A stretch of 64,000 nucleotides of DNA. Origin: Pseudomonadota bacterium (GTDB taxonomy: Bacteria; Pseudomonadota; Gammaproteobacteria; Burkholderiales; Burkholderiaceae_F). The notes beneath the pieces are model-generated. The model was not told where the DNA came from, ran no database searches, and worked only from the letters and a program-made list of their open reading frames with translations. The position numbers were made by a program, and so were the translations under genes. Position 1 is the first letter of the stretch, and every line of letters starts with the position of its first letter. Where the stretch lies: the NCBI GenBank assembly GCA_023443095.1, contig JAEZVV010000165.1, positions 15,738-79,737 of the forward strand. The letters run 5' to 3'. Of this stretch, positions 36,330 to 45,698 are shown in pieces.

Positions 36330-37117
36330 CAGCGGATGATGCCGCGCTGAGACTCCGTGAGGAAGTTGCGCAGGCGGGCGATTTCGCTGGCGGCCGACGG
36401 GTTGGCGGCCGCCAGCGCGCTCAGCGCCTCGACCGCTTCGGCGACCGTCAGATTCTCGCGGTAGATCGCCTTGTAGGCGCGTTTCAGAGCATTGATGGTT
36501 TCAGCTTCGACGCCGCGGCGGCGCAGGCCTTCGCTGTTCAAGCCGTGCGGCTCGGCCGGATGGCCCGAACACATCACGTAAGGCGGAACGTCGCGCAGGA
36601 TGATCGAGCCGCCACCCGCCATCGCCTGCGCGCCGATGCGCACGAACTGGTGCACGGCCGACAGGCCGCCGAGGATGACCGAATCTTCGAGCACGACATG
36701 GCCGGCGAGCGTGACGTTGTTGGCAAGGATGGTGTTGTCGCCGACCACGCAGTCGTGGGCGACGTGGACGTTGGCCATGATCCAGTTGCCGTTGCCGAGG
36801 CGGGTCACGCCGCGGTCCTGGCTCGTGCCCAGCGAAAACGTGCAGTGTTCGCGGACCGTGTTGCCGTCGCCGATCACGAGCTCGGTGTCTTCGCCCGCGT
36901 ATTTCTTGTCCTGCGGTTCGCCGCCGATCGCGCTGTGCGCGTAGAAACGGTTGTTGGCGCCGATGGTGGTGCGGCCCGTCACCACCACGTGCGAATCGAG
37001 CACGGTGCCAGCACCGATTTTGACCTTAGGACCGACCAGACAGAAGGGGCCAATCGTGACGTCATCGGCCAACTCGGCCCCGGCCTCGACCAGGGCGAGA
37101 GGATGGATCTTGGCCAT
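36329..37117 (-). CDS. lpxA: UDP-N-acetylglucosamine acyltransferase
   Basis: A 262-residue left-handed beta-helix enzyme, the same length as E. coli LpxA, doing the first acylation of lipid A synthesis with an acyl-ACP. Hexapeptide repeats run from KIHPLALVEAGAELADDVTI; the catalytic histidine lies in IMANVHVAHDCVVGDN. The start ATG 37117 shares a base with the fabZ stop (TGATG). Confidence 0.97.
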   Translation of the reverse strand: MAKIHPLALVEAGAELADDVTIGPFCLVGPKVKIGAGTVLDSHVVVTGRTTIGANNRFYAHSAIGGEPQDKKYAGEDTELVIGDGNTVREHCTFSLGTSQDRGVTRLGNGNWIMANVHVAHDCVVGDNTILANNVTLAGHVVLEDSVILGGLSAVHQFVRIGAQAMAGGGSIILRDVPPYVMCSGHPAEPHGLNSEGLRRRGVEAETINALKRAYKAIYRENLTVAEAVEALSALAAANPSAASEIARLRNFLTESQRGIIR

Positions 37118-37584
37118 CAGCCCGCCTCCGCACTCTTCGCGACCTTGCGGTAGGCGCACATCATTTCGCATTCGCAGGCGAGCTGGCCATCGACCGTGGC
37201 GCGTGCCTTGAACTTGCCGATGCCGGCCTTCTCGCGCAGGAACTCGATTTCCATGCGCAGCTGGTCGCCCGGCACCACCGGCTTCTTGAAGCGGGCGGCG
37301 TCGATGCCGGCGAAGTAGAACAGCGAGTCCTTGTCTGCCTTCACGCCCAGCGACACGAAAGACAGCACGGCCGCGGCCTGAGCCATGGCTTCAATGATCA
37401 TCACCCCGGGCATGACCGGGTAATGCGGGAAATGGCCGGTGAAATGCGGTTCGTTGACCGTCACGTTTTTGATCGCGACGATGCGTTTGCCCGCCTCGAT
37501 CTCGAGCACGCGATCGACCAGGAGGATCGGATAGCGGTGCGGCAGCAGCCGCATGATGTCGTTGATATCCATCGGAGTGTTCAT
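37117..37584 (-). CDS. fabZ: 3-hydroxyacyl-ACP dehydratase FabZ
   Basis: A 155-residue hotdog dehydratase of fatty acid elongation. Key stretch LLPHRYPILLVDRVLEIEAG, active-site histidine in NEPHFTGHFPHYPVMPG and glutamate in MIIEAMAQ. The start at 37584 overlaps lpxD's stop (ATGA) with AAGGAAAA upstream. It competes with the LpxA/LpxD branch for hydroxyacyl-ACP, so its place between them is meaningful. Confidence 0.97.
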   Translation of the reverse strand: MNTPMDINDIMRLLPHRYPILLVDRVLEIEAGKRIVAIKNVTVNEPHFTGHFPHYPVMPGVMIIEAMAQAAAVLSFVSLGVKADKDSLFYFAGIDAARFKKPVVPGDQLRMEIEFLREKAGIGKFKARATVDGQLACECEMMCAYRKVAKSAEAG

Positions 37585-38654
37585 GTCTGTTTTCCTTGAG
37601 CCTCGAGCGCGCGCAGGCGGCGGCGCATGTCCTCGAGATGCCGGATGATGGCCGCCGAGCGTTCCCACTCGCGGTTCTTCATCATCGGGAAGAAGCCTGT
37701 GTAATGCCCCGGTTCGCTGATGCTGCTGGCGACCAGGGTGCCCGGGCCGATGGCGCAGCCGTCGGCAATGCTGAGGTGGCCGGCGATCATCGCCGCGCCG
37801 CCGATCTGGCAGCCGCGGCCGATCGTGGCGCTGCCGGCGATGCCGACGCAGCCGGCGATCACGGTACGGGCGCCGATGCGGCAGTTGTGGCCGACCTGGA
37901 TCTGGTTGTCGAGCTTGGCGCCGTCTTCGACCACGGTGTCGCCCAGGGCGCCGCGATCGATCGAGGTGTTGGCGCCGATCTCGACGTCGTCGCCGATGAA
38001 CACGCCGCCGACCTGGGGAATCTTGACCCAGCTGCCTTCAAAAGGTGCAAAACCGAAGCCGTCGGCACCGATCACGGCCCCGCTGTGGATGATGCAGCCG
38101 CGCCCGATCCGGCAGCCATGGGCAATGCTCACGTTCGGATGCAAGCGGGTCTGGGCGCCGATCTCAGTGTTGCGCCCCACCACGCAGTTGGCGCCGATCC
38201 AGGCCCCCTCGCCCACCACCGCGCCCGCTTCGAGCACGGCGCCCGCGTCGACCCGGGCGCTCGCCGCGACCCGCGCAGCAGCCGCCACCGTGGCCGCCGG
38301 GTCGATACCGGCGGCGAGGACCTCGGCCGGATGCAGGCATTGCAGGGCGAACGCGAACCAGGCGTAGGGATTGCGCGTGACGACCAGGGCGCGCGGTGGC
38401 TCGGCCTCGCCGTAGAGTGCGACACGGTCGGCGGGCGACATCACCACTGCGCCGGCGGCCGTGCTGAGCGCCTCGGCGCGATACTTTGGGTTGGCGAGAA
38501 AACTGAACTGGTGCGCGGCCGCGAGAGACAGCGGCGCCGCACCGTCGATGCGGATCGACTGGGCCGGGCCGAGGATCTCGGCCGTCAGGCGTGCCGAACT
38601 GGCTGTGGCAACCGCCTGCGCCAGTTCAGCCAGCGTCAGGCTGTTGCCAGGCAT
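37581..38654 (-). CDS. lpxD: UDP-3-O-(3-hydroxyacyl)glucosamine N-acyltransferase
   Basis: A 357-residue beta-helix acyltransferase for the third step of lipid A synthesis. It has an N-terminal uridine-binding domain, hexapeptide repeats from about residue 100, and the catalytic histidine in LDNQIQVGHNCRIGART. The end contains ExMRRRLRALEAQGK-like helix residues. It follows skp by 3 bp and overlaps fabZ by ATGA. Confidence 0.97.
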   Translation of the reverse strand: MPGNSLTLAELAQAVATASSARLTAEILGPAQSIRIDGAAPLSLAAAHQFSFLANPKYRAEALSTAAGAVVMSPADRVALYGEAEPPRALVVTRNPYAWFAFALQCLHPAEVLAAGIDPAATVAAAARVAASARVDAGAVLEAGAVVGEGAWIGANCVVGRNTEIGAQTRLHPNVSIAHGCRIGRGCIIHSGAVIGADGFGFAPFEGSWVKIPQVGGVFIGDDVEIGANTSIDRGALGDTVVEDGAKLDNQIQVGHNCRIGARTVIAGCVGIAGSATIGRGCQIGGAAMIAGHLSIADGCAIGPGTLVASSISEPGHYTGFFPMMKNREWERSAAIIRHLEDMRRRLRALEAQGKQT

Positions 38655-38657
38655 GGA

Positions 38658-39167
38658 CTACTTGCCTCCGTTGTTCAGCGTACGCAGAACTCTTTCGGTG
38701 ATGTCGACGCGCGGGCTGAAATAAACGGCTTCCTGCACGATCAGGTCGTATTTCTCCTGTTCGGCGATCTGGCGAATGATGCGGTTGGCACGCTCGAGCA
38801 AACTTTGCAGTTCCTCGTTGCGGCGCTGGTTGAAGTCTTCGCGGAACTCGCGCTGCTTGCGCTGGAACTCGCGATCCATGTCGGCGAGCTCGCGCTGGCG
38901 GCGCGTGCGGTCGGCTTCGGGCATGACCGGCGCGTCCTTCTCGAAACGCTCGGCCGCGGTCTTGAGGCGGGCGCCCGCCTCTTGCAGCTCCTTGTCGCGC
39001 TTGGCAAATTCTGCCTCAAGCTTCTGCATCGCGGCCTTGGCCGGATTCGAATCGCGCAGGATCCGCTCCGAGTTCACCACGCCGATCTTGGTGTCCTGCG
39101 CCGCAGCGGCCGTACCGCCGAGCGTCAGCGCAGATACCAGCGCCAGCGCAATCCACTTTCTTTGCAT
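38658..39167 (-). CDS. skp: Periplasmic chaperone Skp/OmpH
   Basis: A 169-residue periplasmic chaperone of unfolded outer-membrane proteins. The signal peptide is about 1-24 (LALVSALTLGGTAAAA); KIGVVNSERILRDSNPAKAA starts the mature body; the middle is a long charged coiled coil, the Skp tentacle. The start ATG 39167 has AAGGAGGT upstream. It lies between bamA and lpxD as usual. Stop TAG. Confidence 0.93.
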   Translation of the reverse strand: MQRKWIALALVSALTLGGTAAAAQDTKIGVVNSERILRDSNPAKAAMQKLEAEFAKRDKELQEAGARLKTAAERFEKDAPVMPEADRTRRQRELADMDREFQRKQREFREDFNQRRNEELQSLLERANRIIRQIAEQEKYDLIVQEAVYFSPRVDITERVLRTLNNGGK

Positions 39168-39202
39168 AGTCCTACCTCCTTGAGTCCAAGGATTCTGCCA
39201 CA

Positions 39203-41542
39203 TTAGAACCCGGTGCCAATCTGGAACTGGAAGCGCTGGATGCGATCGCTTTCCTTGTCATTGATGGGGGTCGCGAAGCTGAGCTTGAGCGGACCCAGCG
39301 GGGAAATCCAGGCAATCCCGATACCGGCCGAGTAGCGCAGCTGGCCGAGGTCGATGTTGTCGTTGCGGTACATCACGGTCTTGCCGTCGGCCGCCAGGTA
39401 CGGCGTCTGGCCCCAGACCCAGCCGCCGTCGAGGAAGCCGAACATGCGCAGAGTGCGGTCGGCACCCGGCAGCGGCGTCAGCAGCTCGAGCGAGAAGTTC
39501 ATGCGGCGGTTACCACCCAGAGGATCGCCGTTGAGGTCGCGCGGGCCGAGCGAGGCCGACTCGTAGCCGCGCACCGAACCGATGCCGCCGACATAGAAGT
39601 TCTTGAAGAACGGGTACGGCTTGTTGTTGTAGCCATCGCCGTAGCCGAGTTCGCCGTTGAAAGCCAGCGTCAGACGGTTGGTGACCGGCCAGAACTGCTG
39701 ATACTGGTAGGACAGGCGGTAATACTGGAGGTCGAGCACCGGCAACGCCAGTTCGCCCGTGATGCGCTGGTAGTTGCCGCGGGTCGGCACCAGGATGTTG
39801 TCGCGGTTGTCGCGCGCCCAGCCGATCGTGGTGCTGAGCGTCTGCGAACTCTCGCCGAACTCTCGCACGAACTCCTTGTAGCGCTCCGGGCTGTACTCGG
39901 TCAGGTCGACCTTGGTGTTCTCCCAGCGCAGGCCGAAGAAGACGCGGTCGAACTCGGTGAACGGAACGCCGTAGGTGATGCCGGTACCCCGGGTCGAATA
40001 CGAGACGTCCGACAGGCTGAGCTCGGCCAGGTTCGACTGCCGGTCGTAGACCTCGATCGTCCGGCTCACTCCCTCGGGGGTGATGTACGGATCAGTGTGG
40101 GTGACCGCGACCACGCGGTTGACCTTCGAGGTGTTGAGTTCGAGCGACAGCGCATTGCCCGAGCCGAACAGGTTGTTCTGAGTCAGGCCGGCATTGAGCA
40201 CGATGCCTTCGGAGCTCGAATAGCCGGCGCCGAGCTGGATGTTGCCGGTCGGTCGCTCCTTGACCATGACGTTGAGGTCGACCTGGTCGGGGGCGTTGGC
40301 CACCGCCGGCGTGTCGATCTTGACCTCTTCGAAGAAGCCGAGGCGATCGATGCGGTCGCGCGACAGCTTGACCTTGTCGGAGTCGAACCAGGCCGACTCG
40401 TACTGGCGCACTTCGCGCCGGATCACTTCGTCGCGGGTGCGGGTGTTGCCGGTGACGTTGACCTTGCGCACGTAAACGCGGCGGCCGGGGTCGACCACGA
40501 TCGTGATCGAGACCTCGTCTTTCTCGCGGTCGGGAATGGGCGACGGCGTCGCGGTGGCGAACGCGTAACCCAGGGTCGACATCTTGTCGGTGATGCGCTT
40601 GGCAACCGTGTTGATCGCCTCGGCGTTGTAGACCGCGCCCGGTTTGACGTCGATCAGCGCCTCGAGCTCGGTGTCGAGGCCTAGCATCTCACCGGCAAGC
40701 TTGATGCCGGTGACCTTGTATTTGTCGCCCTCGGTCATGTTGACCGTGACGTAGACATCCTGCTTGTTCGGGCTGATCGAGACCTGGACCGAATCGATCT
40801 TGAAATCGAGGTAGCCGCGGTTCAGGTAATACGAGCGGATCGCCTCGAGGTCGCCCGCCAGCTTCTGGCGTGAATACTGGTCGCGCTTGGTGTACCACGA
40901 CATCCAGTTGGGCGTGCCGAGCTCCATCTGGTCGCGCAGCGTGCCTTCGGAGAAGACGGTATTGCCGACGAAGCGGATCGAACGGATCTTGGAGACATCG
41001 CCCTCCTCGACGTTGATCGCAACGTTGACGCGGTTGCGTTCGATCGGGGTGACGGTGGTCTTGACCTGGACCCCGTAAAGGCCTTTGGACAGGTACTGCC
41101 GGCGCAGCTCCTGGTCGGCGCGGTCGAGCACCGAGCGGTCGAAGATCCGGCCTTCGGCGAGGCCGACATCCCGCAGCGACTTCTTGACCTGGTCCTTGTC
41201 GAACTCGGTCACCCCCGACATGTCGACCGCCGCGATCGCGGGGCGCTCGTCGACGATCACCACCAGGGTGTCGTTTTCGGCCTCGAGCTTGACGTCCTTG
41301 AACAGCCCCGAGGCGTAAAGCGCGCGGATCGCCTGCGTGCCTTTCTCGGAATCGAAGCGGTCACCGACGCGAAGCGGGAGGTAGGAGAACACCGTACCGG
41401 CTTCGGTACGGGCCACCCCTTCGACGCGGATGTCCTTGATGGTGAACTCTTGCGCGGCAGCGCACGTGGCATAGGCGGCAAGCACGGCGGCAGCGAGCTG
41501 CCGCACGATCGTGCGCGGCCCGGAGGGCAGACGGCGCTTCAA
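39203..41542 (-). CDS. bamA: Outer membrane protein assembly factor BamA
   Basis: About 779 residues: signal peptide ending YATCAAA, five POTRA domains (about 25-440; first one FTIKDIRVEGVARTEAGTVF) and a C-terminal 16-strand barrel ending RIQRFQFQIGTGF, with terminal Phe. It contains the conserved VRGYESASLGPRD loop. The frame is open to 41665 but no ATG fits; I place the start at TTG 41542, giving MKRRLPSGPRTIVRQLAAAV with GGAAA six bases upstream. It inserts beta-barrel proteins into the outer membrane. Confidence 0.95.
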   Translation of the reverse strand: MKRRLPSGPRTIVRQLAAAVLAAYATCAAAQEFTIKDIRVEGVARTEAGTVFSYLPLRVGDRFDSEKGTQAIRALYASGLFKDVKLEAENDTLVVIVDERPAIAAVDMSGVTEFDKDQVKKSLRDVGLAEGRIFDRSVLDRADQELRRQYLSKGLYGVQVKTTVTPIERNRVNVAINVEEGDVSKIRSIRFVGNTVFSEGTLRDQMELGTPNWMSWYTKRDQYSRQKLAGDLEAIRSYYLNRGYLDFKIDSVQVSISPNKQDVYVTVNMTEGDKYKVTGIKLAGEMLGLDTELEALIDVKPGAVYNAEAINTVAKRITDKMSTLGYAFATATPSPIPDREKDEVSITIVVDPGRRVYVRKVNVTGNTRTRDEVIRREVRQYESAWFDSDKVKLSRDRIDRLGFFEEVKIDTPAVANAPDQVDLNVMVKERPTGNIQLGAGYSSSEGIVLNAGLTQNNLFGSGNALSLELNTSKVNRVVAVTHTDPYITPEGVSRTIEVYDRQSNLAELSLSDVSYSTRGTGITYGVPFTEFDRVFFGLRWENTKVDLTEYSPERYKEFVREFGESSQTLSTTIGWARDNRDNILVPTRGNYQRITGELALPVLDLQYYRLSYQYQQFWPVTNRLTLAFNGELGYGDGYNNKPYPFFKNFYVGGIGSVRGYESASLGPRDLNGDPLGGNRRMNFSLELLTPLPGADRTLRMFGFLDGGWVWGQTPYLAADGKTVMYRNDNIDLGQLRYSAGIGIAWISPLGPLKLSFATPINDKESDRIQRFQFQIGTGF

Positions 41543-41573
41543 TTGGAATTTCCAGTCAAGACGAACAGCGGGG

Positions 41574-42923
41574 TCAAGTGAGCAACCGGGCGATATCGTT
41601 AAAAAGCGCCAGGATGGTGAGTCCGACCAGCACGGCCACTCCGACCCGCTGGCCCCATTCGACAACCCATTCCGCTGGCGGGCTGCCCTTGATTATCTCG
41701 ATCAGATAATACAGGAGGTGCCCCCCGTCGAGCATCGGTATCGGAAGCAGGTTCAGCACTCCCAGACTGATCGAAACCAAAGCCAGGAAACTCAGGTACG
41801 AAGCCAACCCGACGCGAGCGGTCTGCCCTGCGTAATCGGCGATCGTGACCGGCCCCGAGAGGTTTTTCCAGGACGCCTCGCCGCTCACCATCTTGCCCAG
41901 CATGCGCAGCGAAAAAACCACCGTATCGGCCGTGCGCTGGACCGCCATGCCAACACTCTCGAGCGGACCGTACTGGACCTTCTCGAGCGCGGCGCGGTCG
42001 TTGAGCTCGGCGCCGATGCGGCCGATCGGCCGACCCGTTTCGTCGTCGACCGATTGTGGCGTGACCAGCAGCGTGATCACGCTGCCATCGCGCTCGACCC
42101 GCAGCTCGAGCTGCCGCCCGGCCGCATCCCGGATGCGCTCGATCAGGCCGCGGGCGGAATCGACCGCCGCGCCGTCGGCGCCGACGATCACATCGCCTTC
42201 CCTCAACCCGGCCGCCGCGGCCGCGCCATCGGGCCTCACCCGCATCACCCGCGGCGCACTGACATAGGGCGCAAGACCGAGCTTTTTCAGGATGTCGCCA
42301 TCCATCTCGTCCGGCGAAAAACCTGAGACGTCGAGGCGGACCTCGCGCAAGGCGCCGCCCGGGCTTTCAAGTTCGAGCGCCACATCCTGCTGCCCAATCC
42401 GCTGCAGCAGCAGCCAGCGCAGTTCGTTAAGAGAGCGCACCGCGTCGCCGTCGACGGCCTTGGCCACGTCGCCCGTGACAACGCCGGCACGCGCCGCGCT
42501 GCTGTCGGCGAGCGGCTTGGCCAGCTGGGCGCGCGGCTCGAAGACACCGACCACGTTGAGAAACCAGTAGACCAACACCGCGAGCAGCAGGTTCGCCACA
42601 GGACCGGCCAACACGATCGCGATCCGCTTGAACACCGGCTGGCGGTTGAAGGCGCGCGGCAGGTCGGCCGGGCGAATCGGCTGGCACTCGGGGTCGCGCT
42701 CGTCGAGCATGCGAACATAACCACCCAGCGGCAGCGCGCTGAGGGTCCATTCGGTACGGTCGGCCCCGCGCACCCAGCGCAGCAGCGGCTTGCCGAATCC
42801 GACCGAAAAGCGCAGCACCTTGACGCCACACTTCTTGGCCACCCAGTAGTGGCCGAACTCGTGCACGATGATCAGTACCCCGAGAGTCAGGGCAAAAGCG
42901 GCGAGCGTGCTCAACAGTGTCAT
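41574..42923 (-). CDS. rseP: Site-2 protease RseP (M50)
   Basis: A 449-residue inner-membrane zinc protease that cleaves anti-sigma factor within the membrane (sigma-E response). The zinc site is HEFGH in VLIIVHEFGHYWVAKKCG; two PDZ domains lie between about 120 and 310; the second metal motif is PIPMLDGGHLLYYLIEI. The start at 42923 gives MTLLSTLAAFALTLGVL. It overlaps dxr by ATGA at its 5' end. Confidence 0.96.
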   Translation of the reverse strand: MTLLSTLAAFALTLGVLIIVHEFGHYWVAKKCGVKVLRFSVGFGKPLLRWVRGADRTEWTLSALPLGGYVRMLDERDPECQPIRPADLPRAFNRQPVFKRIAIVLAGPVANLLLAVLVYWFLNVVGVFEPRAQLAKPLADSSAARAGVVTGDVAKAVDGDAVRSLNELRWLLLQRIGQQDVALELESPGGALREVRLDVSGFSPDEMDGDILKKLGLAPYVSAPRVMRVRPDGAAAAAGLREGDVIVGADGAAVDSARGLIERIRDAAGRQLELRVERDGSVITLLVTPQSVDDETGRPIGRIGAELNDRAALEKVQYGPLESVGMAVQRTADTVVFSLRMLGKMVSGEASWKNLSGPVTIADYAGQTARVGLASYLSFLALVSISLGVLNLLPIPMLDGGHLLYYLIEIIKGSPPAEWVVEWGQRVGVAVLVGLTILALFNDIARLLT

Positions 42924-44089
42924 GCGGATCGGCGGGCGAGGTTGAGGCGCGCCCGGCGGCGAGCCTCGGCGTCGACCGCCACCACATCGGCAACGGCGCG
43001 CGGCGCTGGCGCAGCATACTGCCCCAGGACCTCGGAACACAGCTCGGCGATGCCGGTAAAGCTCAGCCGGCCGTTTAGAAAGGCTTCGACCGCGATTTCG
43101 TTGGTCGCGTTGAGGACGGTGGGCGCGCCGCCGCCGGCGCGCAGCGCTTCGTAGGCGTAAGCAAGCAGCGGGAAGCGGTTCGTGTCGGGCGCTTCGAAGG
43201 TGAGCGCGCCTAGTTGCATGAAATCGAGCCGGCGCGAACCGGTGGCGATGCGTTCAGGCCAGGCGAGCGAATACGCGATCGGCGTGCGCATGTCAGGGGT
43301 GCCGAGCTGGGCCAGCACCGATCCGTCGGTGTATTCGACCATTGAATGGATCACGCTCTGGGGATGGACGACGACGTCGATACGGTCGGCGGGGAAGTCG
43401 AACAGCCAGCTCGCCTCGATCACCTCCAGGCCCTTGTTCATCAAGGTGGCCGAGTCGACCGAGATCTTGCGCCCCATCACCCAGTTGGGGTGGGCGCAGG
43501 CCTCGTCGGGCGTGATGCCGGCCAGGTCGAAGCGCTGCCGGAACGGGCCGCCCGATGCCGTCAGGATCAGTCGCGCCTGGGCCCTTTGACTCGCGCTTGC
43601 CGCCGCCAGGCACTGGTGGATTGCATTGTGTTCGGAATCGACCGGCAGCAAGGCCCCGCCGCCTTGCCGGACGGCGTCCATCAGCAGCGCTCCGCCGCAG
43701 ACCACCGACTCCTTGTTGGCGAGCAGCAGCTGCTTGCCGGCGCGGGCCGCAGCGATGGTCGGCATCAGACCGGCGGCGCCGACGATGGCGGCGACCACGA
43801 TGTCGGCCTCGGCCGCCTGGGCGGCCTCGACCAGGGCGGCCGCCCCAGCAGCGGGAGCCGTCGCCAGGCCGCGCTCGCGCAAGGCCGCGGCAAGCTCGTC
43901 GAGCCGCGTCTCGTCGGCGATCACCGCCACGGCCGGCTGGTGGATCGTGCACAGGTCGGCCAGCTCCTGCACCCGCGAAGCGGCGGTCAAGGCATGGACT
44001 TCGTAGCGATCGGCGTGACGGGCCAGGACGTCGAGCGTGCTGGCCCCGATCGAGCCGGTCGCGCCCAGCAAGGTGATGCGGCGCTTCAT
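42920..44089 (-). CDS. dxr: 1-deoxy-D-xylulose 5-phosphate reductoisomerase
   Basis: A 389-residue NADPH enzyme making MEP in non-mevalonate isoprenoid synthesis. RITLLGATGSIGASTLDVLA binds NADPH; LLPVDSEHNAIHQCL, LTASGGPFRQRF and the WVMGRKISVDSATLMNKGLE segment contribute substrate and metal contacts. It overlaps rseP and cdsA by ATGA. Confidence 0.97.
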   Translation of the reverse strand: MKRRITLLGATGSIGASTLDVLARHADRYEVHALTAASRVQELADLCTIHQPAVAVIADETRLDELAAALRERGLATAPAAGAAALVEAAQAAEADIVVAAIVGAAGLMPTIAAARAGKQLLLANKESVVCGGALLMDAVRQGGGALLPVDSEHNAIHQCLAAASASQRAQARLILTASGGPFRQRFDLAGITPDEACAHPNWVMGRKISVDSATLMNKGLEVIEASWLFDFPADRIDVVVHPQSVIHSMVEYTDGSVLAQLGTPDMRTPIAYSLAWPERIATGSRRLDFMQLGALTFEAPDTNRFPLLAYAYEALRAGGGAPTVLNATNEIAVEAFLNGRLSFTGIAELCSEVLGQYAAPAPRAVADVVAVDAEARRRARLNLARRSA

Positions 44090-44916
44090 CGGAACAAGGC
44101 CTCCAACAGCACCGCCGCCGGCAGCACCGGCAGCAGCGCATCGATGCGGTCGTATACGCCGCCGTGCCCGGGAAGCAGATGGCTGCTGTCCTTCATGCCG
44201 GCGTTGCGCTTCAACTGGCTCTCGAACAGGTCGCCCGCCACCGACACCAGGACCACGAGCGCCAGCAGCGCCAGCGCCAGCGGCGCCCCGGCCGCGGCGA
44301 TCAGGCGCGAGGAAAAGAGATCGAGCTGGGGCGCGAACCCGGCCAGGGCGAGCGCAACCAGCAATACGGCGGCAACCGCCCCCACCACGCCGGCCCAGGT
44401 CTTGCCGGGGCTGATCGCCGGGGCGAGCTTGGTCTTACCGAACGCGCGACCCGAAAAATACGCGGCGACATCGGCGATCCAGACGATCGCCAGCACCGAA
44501 ACCATCAACAGTACGCCGCCCGCATAAAAATGCAGCACCGCGAACCAGGCCGCCGGCAAGAGCGTCAGGGCAAGCAGGCTCGCCAGCGACCGCCCGACGG
44601 CAAAACCGGTGTTGCGCGAGCGCACGACCACGGCGGTGATCAGCAGCCACACTGCGGTGGCGAGTGCAGACAGGCCGAGCAGAAAGGTGCCGCCAACCAG
44701 CCAGCCGCTCAACTGCAGGGCGAGCAGCCCGCCGGTGACGCCCGCGGCAATGCCGCCTGCCACGCCCGAAGGCCAGCCCGCGAGCCGCAGCCATTCCCAC
44801 ATCGCGATGGCGATCGCCAGCGCGGCGATGCCATCGAAGGCGGCCGGCGACCACGCGAGCGCGCCGCCGATGGCAGCGAGCAGGACCAGGGCGGTGAGGA
44901 TTCTCTGGCCCAGCAT
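44086..44916 (-). CDS. cdsA: Phosphatidate cytidylyltransferase
   Basis: A 276-residue integral membrane enzyme with about eight helices, making CDP-diacylglycerol from phosphatidate and CTP. The signature is in the last third: SVAGDLFESQLKRNAGMKDS followed by HLLPGHGGVYDRIDALL. The start at ATG 44916 shares one base with the uppS stop (TGATG); the frame is open upstream without a better start. Confidence 0.95.
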   Translation of the reverse strand: MLGQRILTALVLLAAIGGALAWSPAAFDGIAALAIAIAMWEWLRLAGWPSGVAGGIAAGVTGGLLALQLSGWLVGGTFLLGLSALATAVWLLITAVVVRSRNTGFAVGRSLASLLALTLLPAAWFAVLHFYAGGVLLMVSVLAIVWIADVAAYFSGRAFGKTKLAPAISPGKTWAGVVGAVAAVLLVALALAGFAPQLDLFSSRLIAAAGAPLALALLALVVLVSVAGDLFESQLKRNAGMKDSSHLLPGHGGVYDRIDALLPVLPAAVLLEALFR

Positions 44917-45698
44917 CAGGCGACGTCCGCCGGTGCTGCGGCGCGCAGCTGTTCGCTGGTCATGCCGAAACGCCGTTCGCGTTCGGCATACCAGGCCAGC
45001 GCCGTATCCAGTTGGGGGGCGTCGAAATCGGGCCAGAGCACATCGGTGAAATAGAGTTCGCTGTAAGCGGCCTGCCAGAGCAGGAAGTTGCTGATGCGTT
45101 GCTCGCCGCCGGTACGGATCACCAGATCGGCGTCGGGCGCGTAAGCCAGCGCGAAATAAGGTGCCAGCCGTTCCTCGGTGATTTGCGCCGGGTCGGCAGC
45201 GCACTCGGGTTCGGCCGCAAGCAGGCGCCGGGTGGCCTGGACCATGTCCCAGCGGCCGCCGTAGTTGGCGCAGATCGTGACCGTGAGCTTGGCATTGCCG
45301 GCAGTGCGGTCCTCGGATGACGCGATCAGGGCCTGCAGATCCGACTGGAAAGCGCCGAGTTCGCCCACCACGCGCAGCCGGATGCCGGCTTCGTGCAAGC
45401 GGCCGACCTCTTTCTGCAGGGCGGAGACAAATAGGCGCATCAGCAGCGAGACTTCGTCGGCCGGCCGACGCCAGTTCTCCGAGCTGAAGGCAAACAGGGT
45501 GAGGTATTCGATTCCGCTCGCGCCGGCGGCCTTGATCACGGACCGTACGGCTTCGACGCCACGCTTGTGGCCGGCGACTCGGGGAAGATGGCGCTGGGTG
45601 GCCCAGCGTCCGTTGCCATCCATGATGATGGCGACGTGGCGCGGGCGCGCCACGTCGGGTTTGGAAGTGGACCCGTCCACGACTGGTGCTGACGGCAC
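44916..45698 (-). CDS. uppS: Undecaprenyl diphosphate synthase
   Basis: A 260-residue cis-prenyltransferase making the C55 carrier lipid for murein and O-antigen. HVAIIMDGNGRWATQR has the catalytic aspartate; GHKRGVEAVRSVI, FAFSSENWRRPADEV and LVIRTGGEQRISNFLLWQ follow. The start is GTG 45698, overlapping frr's TAG by one base. The order frr-uppS-cdsA-dxr is standard. Confidence 0.96.
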   Translation of the reverse strand: MPSAPVVDGSTSKPDVARPRHVAIIMDGNGRWATQRHLPRVAGHKRGVEAVRSVIKAAGASGIEYLTLFAFSSENWRRPADEVSLLMRLFVSALQKEVGRLHEAGIRLRVVGELGAFQSDLQALIASSEDRTAGNAKLTVTICANYGGRWDMVQATRRLLAAEPECAADPAQITEERLAPYFALAYAPDADLVIRTGGEQRISNFLLWQAAYSELYFTDVLWPDFDAPQLDTALAWYAERERRFGMTSEQLRAAAPADVA

